In this document: piece by piece, positions 1 through 8,717 of the stretch | Numbering within the stretch: the first letter of the stretch is position 1 | Layout of the letters: each line of letters starts with the position of its first letter | Assembly: GCF_900129665.1 (NCBI RefSeq) | Contig: NZ_FQWL01000003.1 | Coordinates: 558,001-622,000 of the forward strand | Direction of reading: 5' to 3' | Length of the DNA: 64,000 nt | Source: Flagellimonas flava | Lineage (GTDB): Bacteria; Bacteroidota; Bacteroidia; Flavobacteriales; Flavobacteriaceae | Notes under the pieces: model-generated | The model's database searches: none | Told to the model about the DNA's origin: nothing | What the model saw: the letters and a program-made list of their open reading frames with translations, nothing else | Translations under genes and position numbers: made by a program

Positions 1-157
1 ATATTTTAAACCATGGTTCCGCAGTGGTTTCCACTTCCATGGATGTTTCTGGTTCTTCCACTTCTTTTTTCTCTTTTTGCTTACAGGCGGTTGTTCCGAT
101 AAGGAATATGGCCATAAGCGCAAATGTGGTATTCCTATTAAATTTTGTTCTGTTCAT
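1..157 (-). CDS. Lipoprotein N-terminus, cut by the window edge
   Basis: Reading from the ATG at 157 towards base 1 gives 52 codons without a stop. The protein starts with MNRTKFNRN, a hydrophobic stretch, and a lipobox-like TTAC at about residues 22-25. An acidic, Glu-rich linker follows, so it is probably a membrane-anchored lipoprotein. The last readable residues are EPWFKI. This ending would suit the start of a secreted sugar isomerase-like TIM barrel, often found next to GMC dehydrogenases in this group, but that is a guess. The gene is divergent from the GMC gene, with a 126-bp gap that shows no clear promoter. Confidence 0.65.
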   Translation of the reverse strand, partial: MNRTKFNRNTTFALMAIFLIGTTACKQKEKKEVEEPETSMEVETTAEPWFKI

Positions 158-283
158 AATGGTTGATTGCGTGAAATTAAAAAACTACAACGTTATAGTA
201 CTGAATTCTCAATAAACATAGGGTTTAAATGTAGAAAATTAATTCAATAATTAATACATTTATGAAATAAACAATCCTAATAG

Positions 284-2002
284 ATGAGCAAATTTTATTA
301 TAACGAAGAGCAGGAATCATATGATGCTATCGTAGTAGGAACGGGCATTAGCGGCGGTTGGGCTGCAAAAGAATTATGCGAGAATGGACTAAAGACCTTG
401 GTCCTGGAACGTGGGAGGATGGTAAAGCATAGGGAGGATTACCCCACTGCAAATCTAGATCCGTGGGATTTTCCCAACAATGGACAGCTTTCCCGTGAAG
501 AAGCCGCGAAGCAAGAAAAACAGGCCAGAACTGGATACACCGTAAGGGCTCCACACAACTTTTGGTTTGTGGATGACCAAAAGCATCCCTACAATGAGAC
601 CAAGCGTTTTGACTGGATGCGTGGTTATCACGTAGGTGGGCGTTCCATTATGTGGGGAAGACACAGCTACCGATGGAGCGACATAGATTTTGAGGCCAAC
701 AAAAAAGATGGTATTGCCGTGGATTGGCCCGTTCGTTATAAGGATATTGCCCCTTGGTACGACAAGGTTGAAAGCTATATAGGTGTCACCGGTGAAAAGT
801 TGGGTCTGCCCCAACTTCCAGACGGACAGTTTGAGCCCATGATGCAATTGAACTGTGTGGAACAACATGTCCGGGAAAAAGTTTCCGAACATTTTGATGG
901 CAGGGTAATCACAGCCGGAAGAGTGGCACACATCAACAGTAATAAAAAATTTGAAGGTGATGGTAGAACACGATGCCAATTTAGGAACCGATGTATAAGG
1001 GGATGTCCTTTTGGTGCATATTTCAGTAGCGTATCCTCTACATTGCCCGCAGCGGAAAGAACCGGAAATATGACCCTGCGTCCCGATTCCATTGTTCATG
1101 AGGTTATTTACGACCCGGACACCAAAAAAGCAACTGGGGTCAAAGTAATCGATAGGGTCACCAAAGAATCCTATGAGTTTAAGGCCAAGGTGATTTTCCT
1201 ATGTGCCTCGGCTATTGCTTCCACATCCATTTTGATGCAATCCAAATCGGATAGGTTTGAAAACGGTCTTGGAAACGATTCGGATCAATTGGGTCGAAAC
1301 ATCATGGACCATCATTTGGGCGTAGGTGCTTCAGGTAAATTTGATGGCTTTGAGGATAAATACTATAAGGGCAGAAAGCCAAATGGTATTTATCTACCTC
1401 GATTCAGAAATCTAGGTGGCGACTCCAATACAGACAAGTTCATTCGTGGCTATGGGTATCAGGGTGGCGCAGGAAGAGGCAATTGGGAAGACATTATTGC
1501 CGAGGTATCGCACGGAAAAGAATTGAAGGATGCCATTCTCAAACCAGGAGGCTGGACCTTCGGAATGGGTGGCTTTGGCGAGGTACTTCCTTACGAAGAT
1601 AACCGCATGACCATGGATTATGATAAGGTAGATGAATGGGGCTTACCCACGGTGACCTTTGATGCCGAGTTCAAGCAAAACGAATGGAACATGCGCGAGG
1701 ACATGAAAGACCAAGCCGTTTCCATGTTGGAGAAGGCCGGTCTTAGAGATGTAGAACCTTTTGATAATCCTGGTGCCCTTGGATTGGGTATCCATGAAAT
1801 GGGAACTGCCAGAATGGGTAGGGACAGAAAAACTTCCGTGCTCAATGGCTTTAACCAAGTGCACGATTGCAAAAATGTATATGTGACAGATGGTGCATTT
1901 ATGACCTCAGCCAGCTGTGTCAACCCATCGTTGACCTATATGGCCTTTACAGCCAGAGCTGCAAATCACGCAGCAGAAGAACTTAAAAAAGGAAACCTAT
2001 AA
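284..2002 (+). CDS. GMC oxidoreductase, FAD-dependent dehydrogenase catalytic subunit with 3Fe-4S-type cysteines
   Basis: This 572-residue flavoprotein probably oxidises a sugar or polyol hydroxyl group. The FAD-binding Rossmann motif GTGISGG is at residues 19-25. GGRSIMWGR follows at about 118-126. The C-terminal GMC signatures are HEMGTARMG (504-512, catalytic His504) and NPSLT (547-551). Cys231, Cys237 and Cys241 have the spacing C-x5-C-x3-C, the same as the cysteines that hold the [3Fe-4S] cluster in Burkholderia FAD-glucose dehydrogenase. There is no signal peptide, which fits export together with its Tat partner. The stop codon overlaps the start of the next gene (TAATG), so the two are translationally coupled. 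The true substrate cannot be read from the sequence; 3-dehydrogenation of glycosides is one possibility. Confidence 0.9.
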   Translation: MSKFYYNEEQESYDAIVVGTGISGGWAAKELCENGLKTLVLERGRMVKHREDYPTANLDPWDFPNNGQLSREEAAKQEKQARTGYTVRAPHNFWFVDDQKHPYNETKRFDWMRGYHVGGRSIMWGRHSYRWSDIDFEANKKDGIAVDWPVRYKDIAPWYDKVESYIGVTGEKLGLPQLPDGQFEPMMQLNCVEQHVREKVSEHFDGRVITAGRVAHINSNKKFEGDGRTRCQFRNRCIRGCPFGAYFSSVSSTLPAAERTGNMTLRPDSIVHEVIYDPDTKKATGVKVIDRVTKESYEFKAKVIFLCASAIASTSILMQSKSDRFENGLGNDSDQLGRNIMDHHLGVGASGKFDGFEDKYYKGRKPNGIYLPRFRNLGGDSNTDKFIRGYGYQGGAGRGNWEDIIAEVSHGKELKDAILKPGGWTFGMGGFGEVLPYEDNRMTMDYDKVDEWGLPTVTFDAEFKQNEWNMREDMKDQAVSMLEKAGLRDVEPFDNPGALGLGIHEMGTARMGRDRKTSVLNGFNQVHDCKNVYVTDGAFMTSASCVNPSLTYMAFTARAANHAAEELKKGNL

Positions 2003-2652
2003 TGGAAAGAAGAGTAGCACTTAAAAATATGGGGCTTGTTTTTGGCTATGCCGTTGCAACCCCAACACTATTGGGAATTGTTCAAAGCTGTAAGGGCAAA
2101 AAGGTCCTGGATTGGACCCCGGAGTTCTTTACAAAGGACCAGGGTACCGTACTGCACAGCTTACTGGATATTCTATTGCCCAAAACGGATACTCCTTCGG
2201 CGACCGATGTGAACGTGCATTTGTTCATGGATAAATTTGCCAATGAGGTCTTACCGGTGGAACAACAAGAGTTCCTTAAGATGTGTATGGGCAAGTTTAC
2301 CGATAAGGTCTTGGCTGATACCCAAAAAGAAACACTTGCCGACCTATCCCCTGAAGATTTGGAGCCTGTGTTTGCCACTTATCTAAAGAAACAAACGGAC
2401 GAAGTGGAAGAAGCACATGCTGAGGCCCTTGAGGCCTACTTTATGGCGATAGAAGAAAATGGCAATGCTGTTTTGGACGATGAAATTGCCAGATATCAAT
2501 TTGCGAGCAATGTTAGAAATACTGCGATTTGGGCCTATAAAAGCAGCGAATTTGTAGGCGAAGAGGTATTGGCTTATTTGCCGGTACCTGGTGAATATAT
2601 AGGATGTGAGGATGTGGAAACCCTTACGCAGGGCAAAGCCTGGTCCCTATAG
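2002..2652 (+). CDS. Gluconate 2-dehydrogenase subunit 3 family protein (Tat 'hitchhiker' subunit)
   Basis: This 216-residue protein begins MERRVALKNMG, a twin-arginine-like signal, followed by a hydrophobic segment and SC at about residues 29-30. The family supplies the small gamma subunit of FAD-dependent sugar dehydrogenases. That subunit carries the Tat signal and is needed to export the signal-less catalytic subunit. It overlaps the GMC gene by one base, which fits an obligate complex. No cytochrome c subunit gene follows, so the electron acceptor must be encoded elsewhere or be different. A strong terminator closes the operon 28 bases after the stop. Confidence 0.88.
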   Translation: MERRVALKNMGLVFGYAVATPTLLGIVQSCKGKKVLDWTPEFFTKDQGTVLHSLLDILLPKTDTPSATDVNVHLFMDKFANEVLPVEQQEFLKMCMGKFTDKVLADTQKETLADLSPEDLEPVFATYLKKQTDEVEEAHAEALEAYFMAIEENGNAVLDDEIARYQFASNVRNTAIWAYKSSEFVGEEVLAYLPVPGEYIGCEDVETLTQGKAWSL

Positions 2653-2679
2653 AAAAAGGAAGTCCATTTAAGTTTAAGT

Positions 2680-2708
2680 AAAAAAGCCGCTGTACAGCGG
2701 CTTTTTTT
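2680..2708 (+). terminator. Palindromic rho-independent terminator, copy 1
   Basis: Six A, the perfect palindrome GCCGCTGTACAGCGGC, then seven T. It ends the GMC/subunit 3 operon and, being symmetric, could work in both directions. An identical 29-base copy lies at 4483-4511. Confidence 0.9.
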
Positions 2709-2825
2709 ATTTTGTCAATTCAAAACGCACATCCATGGCCCAGCAATGGGCATTTATGAATTTAGACCCGGACTACTCTGGCAGTTTTACTTTCTTTAAT
2801 GAGTTGATTCCTAAATCATTCCATT

Positions 2826-4337
2826 ATGAAAAAAAACTACCTGCATGTAATTTCCTTATTTGTTCTAGCTTTCCTATTGATTCATTGCAAAGATGATGAT
2901 GACTCCCTTCCGGCAGACGATGGTCCTCCCACACAGGTGGAAGACCCTAATCCCGATATTATCAGTTTTACCCCTGCCTTGGGAAAAAAAGGAATCCAGG
3001 TGACTCTCAAGGGTGTCGACTTTGATGCGGAACCCGGCGGGAATACCGTCCGGTTCAATGGGGTGGCCAGCCAGATAGACACCGCTTCCGAGACCACTTT
3101 AGTGGTCACCGTTCCCGAAAACGCCACAACGGGAAAGATTACACTGGAGTCCCATGGCAAAACGTATACCTCTTTTCAGGATTTTACGGTTCTGCTGCCA
3201 CCCCCTATTATTAGTGACTTTCAACCCAAAGAGGGGGTGGAAGGAGATGAAGTGACCATAACGGGTGAAAATTTTGGAGAAGATGCCAGTGCCGTGATCA
3301 TACTTTTCCATGGTTCTGATCCCGTGGAAATACAAAGTATTTCCGACAATAAAATTGTTGTAATGGCACCAGATGCTTATTCCGGCCCTATCCAAATGGG
3401 AGTAAAAGACCAATACACCATAACCAGCGATGATTTTACTTATCTCCCATGGAGGCAAATGAAGGATTTTGAGCAGGGAAGACGATGGCATGGATTGACA
3501 GTCGTCATTAATGATAAAATATATATTGGCTTGGGTTATGTGCCCGATAGTAATCTAGCAGATTTATGGGAATACGACCCAAAGACAGACTCGTGGAAAC
3601 AGATGGCTGATTTTATAGGAACCGAAAGAACCGATCCTTTTAGTTTTGTCATTGATGGGCATTTATACATAGGGGCGGGAGATGATGGAGTTTCCACAGA
3701 AGGTCCCAACGATTTTTACAGGTTTGACCCTAACACCAATACTTGGACCCAACTCGATGATTTTCCCGGAAATCCCAATCAAATGAGGGAAGTAGCAGCA
3801 ACATTTACAATCAATGGCAAGGGATATGTGTATGGTGGCAGGCAAGGTATTCCAAACACACCTATTTACAATGATCTATGGGAATACGACCCAAAACTAG
3901 ATACTTGGAAGGAAAAAAATGGCTTTGAAACAGCCGGAAGGACCGGCGCGGTAGGTTTTTCCCTAAATAGCAAGGGTTATATTGGACTTGGCTATAAAGT
4001 TGATTTATTATTGAACGATTTATGGGAATATAATCCCATAGATGATACATGGATAGAAAAGACATCTTTACCAGAAGGAATGGAAAGATATGGGGCCCGA
4101 AGTTTTACAATTGACAACAAGGCCTATGTTGGAATGGGAAACCATAAAACTGATTTTTGGGAGTTCAACCCTGAAGGTAATGGAACATGGAAAAAGAAAT
4201 CAGATTTTCCGGATGAAGCTCGTTTTTGGCCCTTTGCGGCCCAAGTTAATGGAAAGGCCTATATAGGTTTTGGAAGAGATGACAGTCTTAGTTATTTAAA
4301 GGACATCTGGGAATATACCCCAGCACATGATCAATAA
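2826..4337 (+). CDS. Surface lipoprotein with two IPT/TIG domains and a Kelch-type beta-propeller
   Basis: 503 residues. The signal ends in a lipobox (LLIHC), and the mature protein starts CKDDDDS. This acidic stretch just after the cysteine resembles the Bacteroidota lipoprotein export signal for surface display. Two IPT/TIG immunoglobulin-like domains follow (about residues 42-120 and 125-205; note the repeated GKKGIQVTLKG / GVEGDEVTITG pattern). The rest (about 205-503) is a Kelch-like propeller with repeated blades containing DLWEYDPKTDSWKQM-type motifs. Such proteins usually bind glycans or proteins at the cell surface, but no ligand can be inferred. It is a single gene, bounded upstream and downstream by two identical terminators. 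Confidence 0.85.
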   Translation: MKKNYLHVISLFVLAFLLIHCKDDDDSLPADDGPPTQVEDPNPDIISFTPALGKKGIQVTLKGVDFDAEPGGNTVRFNGVASQIDTASETTLVVTVPENATTGKITLESHGKTYTSFQDFTVLLPPPIISDFQPKEGVEGDEVTITGENFGEDASAVIILFHGSDPVEIQSISDNKIVVMAPDAYSGPIQMGVKDQYTITSDDFTYLPWRQMKDFEQGRRWHGLTVVINDKIYIGLGYVPDSNLADLWEYDPKTDSWKQMADFIGTERTDPFSFVIDGHLYIGAGDDGVSTEGPNDFYRFDPNTNTWTQLDDFPGNPNQMREVAATFTINGKGYVYGGRQGIPNTPIYNDLWEYDPKLDTWKEKNGFETAGRTGAVGFSLNSKGYIGLGYKVDLLLNDLWEYNPIDDTWIEKTSLPEGMERYGARSFTIDNKAYVGMGNHKTDFWEFNPEGNGTWKKKSDFPDEARFWPFAAQVNGKAYIGFGRDDSLSYLKDIWEYTPAHDQ

Positions 4338-4356
4338 AATGATATTGACATATACG

Positions 4357-4473
4357 GTCAGTTCGAGTGGATTTTGCCCATTGCGATGGGCGAAATTTGT
4401 ATCGAGAACCAAATTGTTCCACCACATCATAAGTTCTCGATACGATTTTCCACAGAAAATCACTCGAACTGAC
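4357..4473. repeat. 117-bp branched palindromic element (REP/MITE-like)
   Basis: The outer arms GTCAGTTCGAGTG (4357-4369) and CACTCGAACTGAC (4461-4473) are perfect inverted repeats of 13 bp. Nested inside are GTATCGAGAAC (4399-4409) with GTTCTCGATAC (4433-4443). Two small hairpins flank the inner stem: GCCCA/TGGGC (4376-4380 with 4387-4391) and ATTTTC/GAAAAT (4445-4450 with 4455-4460). The whole could fold as a cloverleaf-like multibranch structure. It has no coding content. I believe similar repeats are interspersed in Flavobacteriaceae genomes, but this window holds one copy only, so mobility is inferred. Confidence 0.75.
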
Positions 4474-4482
4474 ATCACAAAT

Positions 4483-4511
4483 AAAAAAGCCGCTGTACAG
4501 CGGCTTTTTTT
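4483..4511. terminator. Palindromic bidirectional terminator, copy 2
   Basis: Identical over 29 bases to the terminator at 2680-2708 (A6, GCCGCTGTACAGCGGC, T7). It lies between the convergent Kelch lipoprotein gene and nrdA and could stop transcription from both sides. Confidence 0.88.
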
Positions 4512-4529
4512 GAGGTTGAATCTTGCAAT

Positions 4530-4581
4530 TCAAAAACAATACCTTGACGGTTACTTGAGTGGGGTGAACCCTTCAAGGTAT
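4530..4581 (-). terminator. nrdBA terminator
   Basis: On the minus strand, 45 bases after the nrdA stop, ATACCTTGA (4581-4573) pairs perfectly with TCAAGGTAT (4547-4539). A short GGTT/AACC pair forms an inner stem. A T-rich tract (TGTTTTTG) follows. This is a likely terminator or stabilising 3' hairpin for the nrdBA transcript. Confidence 0.6.
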
Positions 4582-4625
4582 CTAAGCAATAAACACTATC
4601 ACATACTGATAAAGTTCAGTACCAA

Positions 4626-7103
4626 CTATGATCCACACATAAGGCAGTCGTCATCCGCCTCGCCTTCTTTGGCCCGTGCTATAAGTTCTTTCATTTCCTC
4701 CGGGGTCATGGGTTTTATATCCACCTCCTGTTGTTCCACAGTAGTAGCCTGCACTTGAATTCCCTCTGCCCCTTTTGGTGTGGCCGCAACCACTTCCGCT
4801 TCAGCGGCAACACTAACAGGGACCTCCTTTTTCTTGGTGTTGTCCAAGGTAAATTTAATGGCATCAACTGCAGCCTTGGTCCTCAAGTAATACATTCCGG
4901 TCTTAAGTCCACTCTTCCAAGCGTAAAAATGCATGGAGGTCAATTTAGAGTAGTTGGCATTCTCCATGAACAGGTTCAACGATTGGCTTTGGTCAATGAA
5001 ATACCCTCGTTGTCTGCTCATATCAATGATATCCTTCATGCTCAGCTCCCAAACCGTCTTGTAGAGTTCCTTAATGTCATCCGGAATCACATCAATGTGT
5101 TGGATGGACCCGTTGGCACGCATCAATTCCTGCTTTAGGTTTTCGTTCCATAGACCCAATTTTACCAAATCTTCCAAGAGGTGCTTGTTCACTACAATAA
5201 ATTCCCCAGAGAGTACCCTTCGGGTATAAATGTTGGAAGTATAGGGTTCGAAACATTCGTTGTTCCCTAAAATTTGGGAAGTGGATGCTGTAGGCATGGG
5301 AGCAACCAACAAAGAATTACGTACTCCATGCTTCTTTACATCCTTTCTCAACTTGACCCAATCCCAACGCCCAGACAATTCCTCGTCCTTGATGCCCCAG
5401 AGGTTGTGCTGGAATTCTCCATTGGAAATAGGAGACCCTTCATAGCTGGAATAAACACCATCCGTTTTGGCTTCTTCCATGGAAGCGGATACTGCGGCAA
5501 AATACAAGGTCTCAAAAATCTCCTGGTTCAGTTGCTTGGCCTCATCGCTGGTAAACGGTAGGCGAAGCATGATAAAGGCATCCGCCAGCCCTTGAACACC
5601 CAAACCAACCGGACGATGGCGCATATTGGAGTTTTCGGCTTCTTTTACGGGATAATAATTACGATCTATGACCTTGTTGAGGTTTTTGGTAACACGCTTG
5701 GTCACCTTAAAGAGTTCTTTGTGATCAAACTTACCGTTCTTCACAAACATCGGTAAGGCGATGGACGCCAAATTGCATACGGCAACCTCATCAGGAGAAG
5801 TGTACTCCAGAATTTCGGTGCATAGATTGGAAGACCTTATCGTACCCAAGTTTTTCTGGTTGCTCTTTCTGTTGGCAGCGTCCTTGTACAGCATGTAAGG
5901 AGTTCCCGTTTCTATCTGGGATTCCAAAATCTTTTCCCAAAGGTCGCGTGCCTTAATGGTCTTTCTTCCCTTGCCTTCTGCTTCGTATTTGGTATATAGG
6001 GCTTCAAATTCTTCACTATGGTTGCTGAACAATCCAGGGCATTCATTAGGACACATGAGGGTCCATTCCCCATCCGCCTCTACGCGTTTCATGAACAAAT
6101 CCGGTATCCACATGGCGTAGAACAAATCGCGTGCGCGCATCTCCTCTTTTCCATGGTTCTTTTTCAGATCAAGGAAATCATAGATATCGGCATGCCAAGG
6201 TTCCACATAAATGGCAAAACTTCCCTTTCGCTTACCACCGCCCTGATCTACATAACGGGCCGTATCATTAAATACCCGAAGCATGGGAACGATCCCGTTG
6301 GAAGTACCGTTGGTTCCGGCAATATAAGATCCTGTAGCCCTAACATTGTGAATAGAAAGTCCAATACCTCCTGCCGACTGGGAAATTTTGGCAGTCTGCT
6401 TTAGGGTATCATAAATGCCATCTATGCTATCGTCCTTCATGGCCAGCAAGAAGCAGGAAGACATCTGGGGTTTTGGAGTCCCAGAATTGAACAGGGTAGG
6501 CGTGGCATGGGTAAAATACTTTTTGGACATGAGCTCATAGGTCTCTATGGTCGAATCCAAATCATCCAAATGGATTCCCACGGCAACACGCATCAACATA
6601 TGCTGCGGGCGTTCGGCAATCTTCCCATTTAATTTTAAGAGATAGGAACGTTCCAAGGTTTTAAAACCGAAATAATCGTAGCCAAAATCTCGGTTATATA
6701 TAATCGTAGAATCCAGTTTTTCCGCATTTTCCGATACCACTTTGAAAACTTCATCGGATAAAAGCGGAGCTTTTTTACCGGTTCTTGGATTTACGTATTC
6801 GTATAAATCCTTCATGGTTTCGGAGAAGGACTTTTTGGTGTTCTTATGCAGGTTGGAAACCGAGATGCGCGCAGCCAACTTTGCATAATCTGGATGCGTA
6901 GTGGTCATAGTGGCCGCTATTTCTGCTGCCAGATTATCCAACTCAGATGTGGTCACCCCATCGTATAGCCCTTCAATGACTCGCATGGCTACCTTAACGG
7001 GATCGACCAGATTATTCAATCCATAACAAAGTTTTCTTACTCGAGCCGTGATCTTGTCGAACATCATCGGCTCTTTTCTTCCATCTCTTTTTACTACATA
7101 CAT
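4626..7103 (-). CDS. nrdA: Class Ia ribonucleoside-diphosphate reductase, alpha subunit
   Basis: 825 residues. This is the catalytic large subunit, which reduces ribonucleoside diphosphates to deoxyribonucleotides in the cytoplasm together with NrdB. An ATP-cone (about residues 1-90, starting [13 protein letters not shown]) gives overall activity control by ATP/dATP. Visible landmarks are [15 protein letters not shown] in the barrel, SNLCTEI with an active-site cysteine, the [10 protein letters not shown] motif, and SNIYTRR, which is part of the radical-transfer region. The tail CLMCGS carries the cysteine pair that re-reduces the active site. It lies 129 bases downstream of nrdB on the same strand, the reverse of the common nrdA-nrdB order. 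Confidence 0.97.
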   Translation of the reverse strand: MYVVKRDGRKEPMMFDKITARVRKLCYGLNNLVDPVKVAMRVIEGLYDGVTTSELDNLAAEIAATMTTTHPDYAKLAARISVSNLHKNTKKSFSETMKDLYEYVNPRTGKKAPLLSDEVFKVVSENAEKLDSTIIYNRDFGYDYFGFKTLERSYLLKLNGKIAERPQHMLMRVAVGIHLDDLDSTIETYELMSKKYFTHATPTLFNSGTPKPQMSSCFLLAMKDDSIDGIYDTLKQTAKISQSAGGIGLSIHNVRATGSYIAGTNGTSNGIVPMLRVFNDTARYVDQGGGKRKGSFAIYVEPWHADIYDFLDLKKNHGKEEMRARDLFYAMWIPDLFMKRVEADGEWTLMCPNECPGLFSNHSEEFEALYTKYEAEGKGRKTIKARDLWEKILESQIETGTPYMLYKDAANRKSNQKNLGTIRSSNLCTEILEYTSPDEVAVCNLASIALPMFVKNGKFDHKELFKVTKRVTKNLNKVIDRNYYPVKEAENSNMRHRPVGLGVQGLADAFIMLRLPFTSDEAKQLNQEIFETLYFAAVSASMEEAKTDGVYSSYEGSPISNGEFQHNLWGIKDEELSGRWDWVKLRKDVKKHGVRNSLLVAPMPTASTSQILGNNECFEPYTSNIYTRRVLSGEFIVVNKHLLEDLVKLGLWNENLKQELMRANGSIQHIDVIPDDIKELYKTVWELSMKDIIDMSRQRGYFIDQSQSLNLFMENANYSKLTSMHFYAWKSGLKTGMYYLRTKAAVDAIKFTLDNTKKKEVPVSVAAEAEVVAATPKGAEGIQVQATTVEQQEVDIKPMTPEEMKELIARAKEGEADDDCLMCGS

Positions 7104-7232
7104 GGGCTACAATTTTTTTTTAATGATACGCTTTTTGGTTTCGCCAATGGCACGCGCTCGCAGATTCATCCACAAGGTCAGAGGTCAAGTTTTCATGGTG
7201 TCCGGGGTAAGAGCACCTAGTTTGAAAGGTTG

Positions 7233-8219
7233 TTAGAAATCTGCGTCGAAGCTGATTTTTTGGGAGTCTGAGTCCTTTTCCTTATTCAGAACACCCGCTT
7301 TTTGGTATTCAGATACCCGTTTTTCAAAGAAATTGGTTTTTCCTTGAAGTGAAATCATATCCATAAAGTCGAATGGATTGGTTGCGTTGTATACCTTCTC
7401 ACATTGCAGTTCCACCAAAAGTCGGTCCGTTACAAACTCAAGGTACTGGGTCATCAACTTCGCATTCATGCCAATTAAACTTACCGGCAAGGATTCGGTG
7501 ATAAACTCTCGTTCAATATTCAGGGCATCAGTGATGATTTCAGTAATACGCTCCTTTGGCACTTTGTTCACCAAATGTTGATTGTGCAGATGTACCGCAT
7601 AGTCACAATGCATCCCTTCGTCACGGGAAATCAATTCGTTGGAAAAGGTCAACCCCGGCATCAATCCTCTTTTCTTCAACCAGAAAATGGAACAGAAAGC
7701 CCCTGAAAAGAAAATCCCTTCCACTGCTGCAAAGGCGATCAACCGCTCTGCAAAACTTGGCGACTCGATCCATTTAAGTGCCCAATCTGCTTTTTTCTTG
7801 ATAGCAGGAAAGTTTTCTATGGCTTTAAAAAGCACTCCTTTTTCCTTTTCATCTTTCACATAGGTGTCAATAAGCAAGGAATAAGTCTCCGAGTGGATGT
7901 TTTCCATCATAATCTGGAATCCATAGAAAAACTTGGCTTCCGAGTACTGCACTTCGTTGACAAAGTTCTCGGCCAAATTCTCATTTACAATACCATCTGA
8001 AGCGGCAAAAAAGGCCAAGATATGCTTGATGAAGTATTGCTCGTCATCGCTCAACTTATTGTTCCAGTCCGTTAAATCCTGGTGTAAATCAATTTCTTCA
8101 GCAGTCCAAAAACAAGCTTCACATTTCTTATACCATTCCCATAAATCATGGTGCTGGATGGGGAAAATGACAAATCTATCTTCGTTTTCTTCTAAAATGG
8201 GCTCTATAGCTGCTGACAT
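7233..8219 (-). CDS. nrdB: Class Ia ribonucleotide reductase, beta (radical) subunit
   Basis: The chosen start is [15 protein letters not shown] at 8219 (328 residues). An upstream in-frame start at 8279 would add a hydrophobic 20-residue extension that is not typical of the family. The protein holds the di-iron/tyrosyl-radical cofactor. Asp44, Glu106, His109 and Tyr113 (motif ENIHSETYS) match E. coli Asp84, Glu115, His118 and Tyr122, and RDEGMHCDY supplies the later Glu and His ligands. The radical tyrosine is therefore present and this is a true class Ia enzyme. It is followed by nrdA. Confidence 0.96.
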   Translation of the reverse strand: MSAAIEPILEENEDRFVIFPIQHHDLWEWYKKCEACFWTAEEIDLHQDLTDWNNKLSDDEQYFIKHILAFFAASDGIVNENLAENFVNEVQYSEAKFFYGFQIMMENIHSETYSLLIDTYVKDEKEKGVLFKAIENFPAIKKKADWALKWIESPSFAERLIAFAAVEGIFFSGAFCSIFWLKKRGLMPGLTFSNELISRDEGMHCDYAVHLHNQHLVNKVPKERITEIITDALNIEREFITESLPVSLIGMNAKLMTQYLEFVTDRLLVELQCEKVYNATNPFDFMDMISLQGKTNFFEKRVSEYQKAGVLNKEKDSDSQKISFDADF

Positions 8220-8435
8220 AAATGGCGTGTTTAAAATTATGAACTGAGAGGTAATTTTCCCTACGAGAAGGGCTAACAAAGATTCAAAATTGAAACCAGA
8301 ATCTAAAGCTGCATTTATTAAAACCAGCTCAAAGTTTTTAACACAACATGTTGAAATCTAGGTTGGGAAGTGATGTTTCTTAGGGTTGGGGGTTGTGGTA
8401 AAAAGTTGGGATATCCATCCTATGAACCCATGAAT
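8220..8435 (-). other. nrdB upstream region without a gene
   Basis: No coding sequence is visible in these 216 bases. The only feature is a perfect 10-bp palindrome, CAACATGTTG, at 8344-8353, about 125 bases upstream of the nrdB start. It could be a regulator site, but no family is assigned. No perfect TAnnTTTG motif reads towards nrdB here, so the nrd promoter may lie further upstream, beyond the terminator at 8436-8476. Confidence 0.4.
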
Positions 8436-8476
8436 AAAAAAAGACCAAGAAGTATAAAAAAGTATACCTTTTGGCC
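8436..8476 (-). terminator. Rho-independent terminator or attenuator upstream of nrdB
   Basis: Read on the minus strand, a 14-bp stem (8476-8463 with 8456-8443) has eleven Watson-Crick pairs, two G-T wobbles and one mismatch, followed by seven T (8442-8436). Read on the plus strand, two of these pairs become A-C mismatches. Direction is therefore probably minus. It follows the structured RNA segment at 8520-8695. It would either end that RNA or attenuate transcription into nrdB. Confidence 0.6.
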
Positions 8477-8519
8477 TATGTTTTAATGGAAATTGCGTTT
8501 AGGTCGGTGTCTGTTTGAT

Positions 8520-8695
8520 TACATCACCAAAAGTACGGCCATTCCCTGTTCCAATTCCGGAAAGTTGAGTCCTCAGGTAGTTCCCCCGAAACCTAAGAAT
8601 CAACCGATGCCGTTCATTAACTTGGGATAAATTTTGCAAGCAGTTTCTAAAATCAAGAGGTTGGTTGCTACGGCCGTACGCTTGTTGGTAATGTA
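8520..8695 (-). ncRNA. Candidate structured RNA with 6S-like architecture
   Basis: The two ends of this 176-base segment pair with each other. On the minus strand, TACATTACCAA (8695-8685) pairs with TTGGTGATGTA (8530-8520) through ten Watson-Crick pairs and one wobble, and GTACGGCC (8679-8672) pairs with GGCCGTAC (8540-8533) over eight. The wobble would be a C-A mismatch on the plus strand, which favours minus-strand transcription. A terminator follows at 8476-8436. One closing stem around about 130 inner bases, and the size, resemble 6S RNA; the 6S-Flavo class is known from this phylum. The 3' arm also holds TACTTTTG, a perfect -7 promoter motif, as a promoter mimic would. No ORF fits. It could instead be an nrdB leader or a 3' UTR. 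Confidence 0.42.
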
Positions 8696-8717
8696 TATGA
8701 ACTTTTGGTTGGGGAAG

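Noticed and set aside
455..1099. Minus-strand reading frame of 214 codons inside the GMC gene
   Set aside because: It lies fully antisense to a clear GMC enzyme with intact motifs and has no domain of its own.
4357..4473. Insertion sequence at the branched palindrome
   Set aside because: No transposase, no target-site duplication and too short to be autonomous, so it is called a repeat only.
4327..4758. Plus-strand reading frame of 143 codons across the repeat and the nrdA end
   Set aside because: It runs through the branched palindrome, a terminator and antisense nrdA, and has no plausible start or domain.
6018..6404. Plus-strand frame of 128 codons inside nrdA
   Set aside because: Antisense shadow of conserved nrdA sequence.
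8344..8353. CAACATGTTG as an NrdR box for nrdB
   Set aside because: It is a perfect palindrome but does not match the NrdR consensus and is not repeated, so it is only noted as unassigned.
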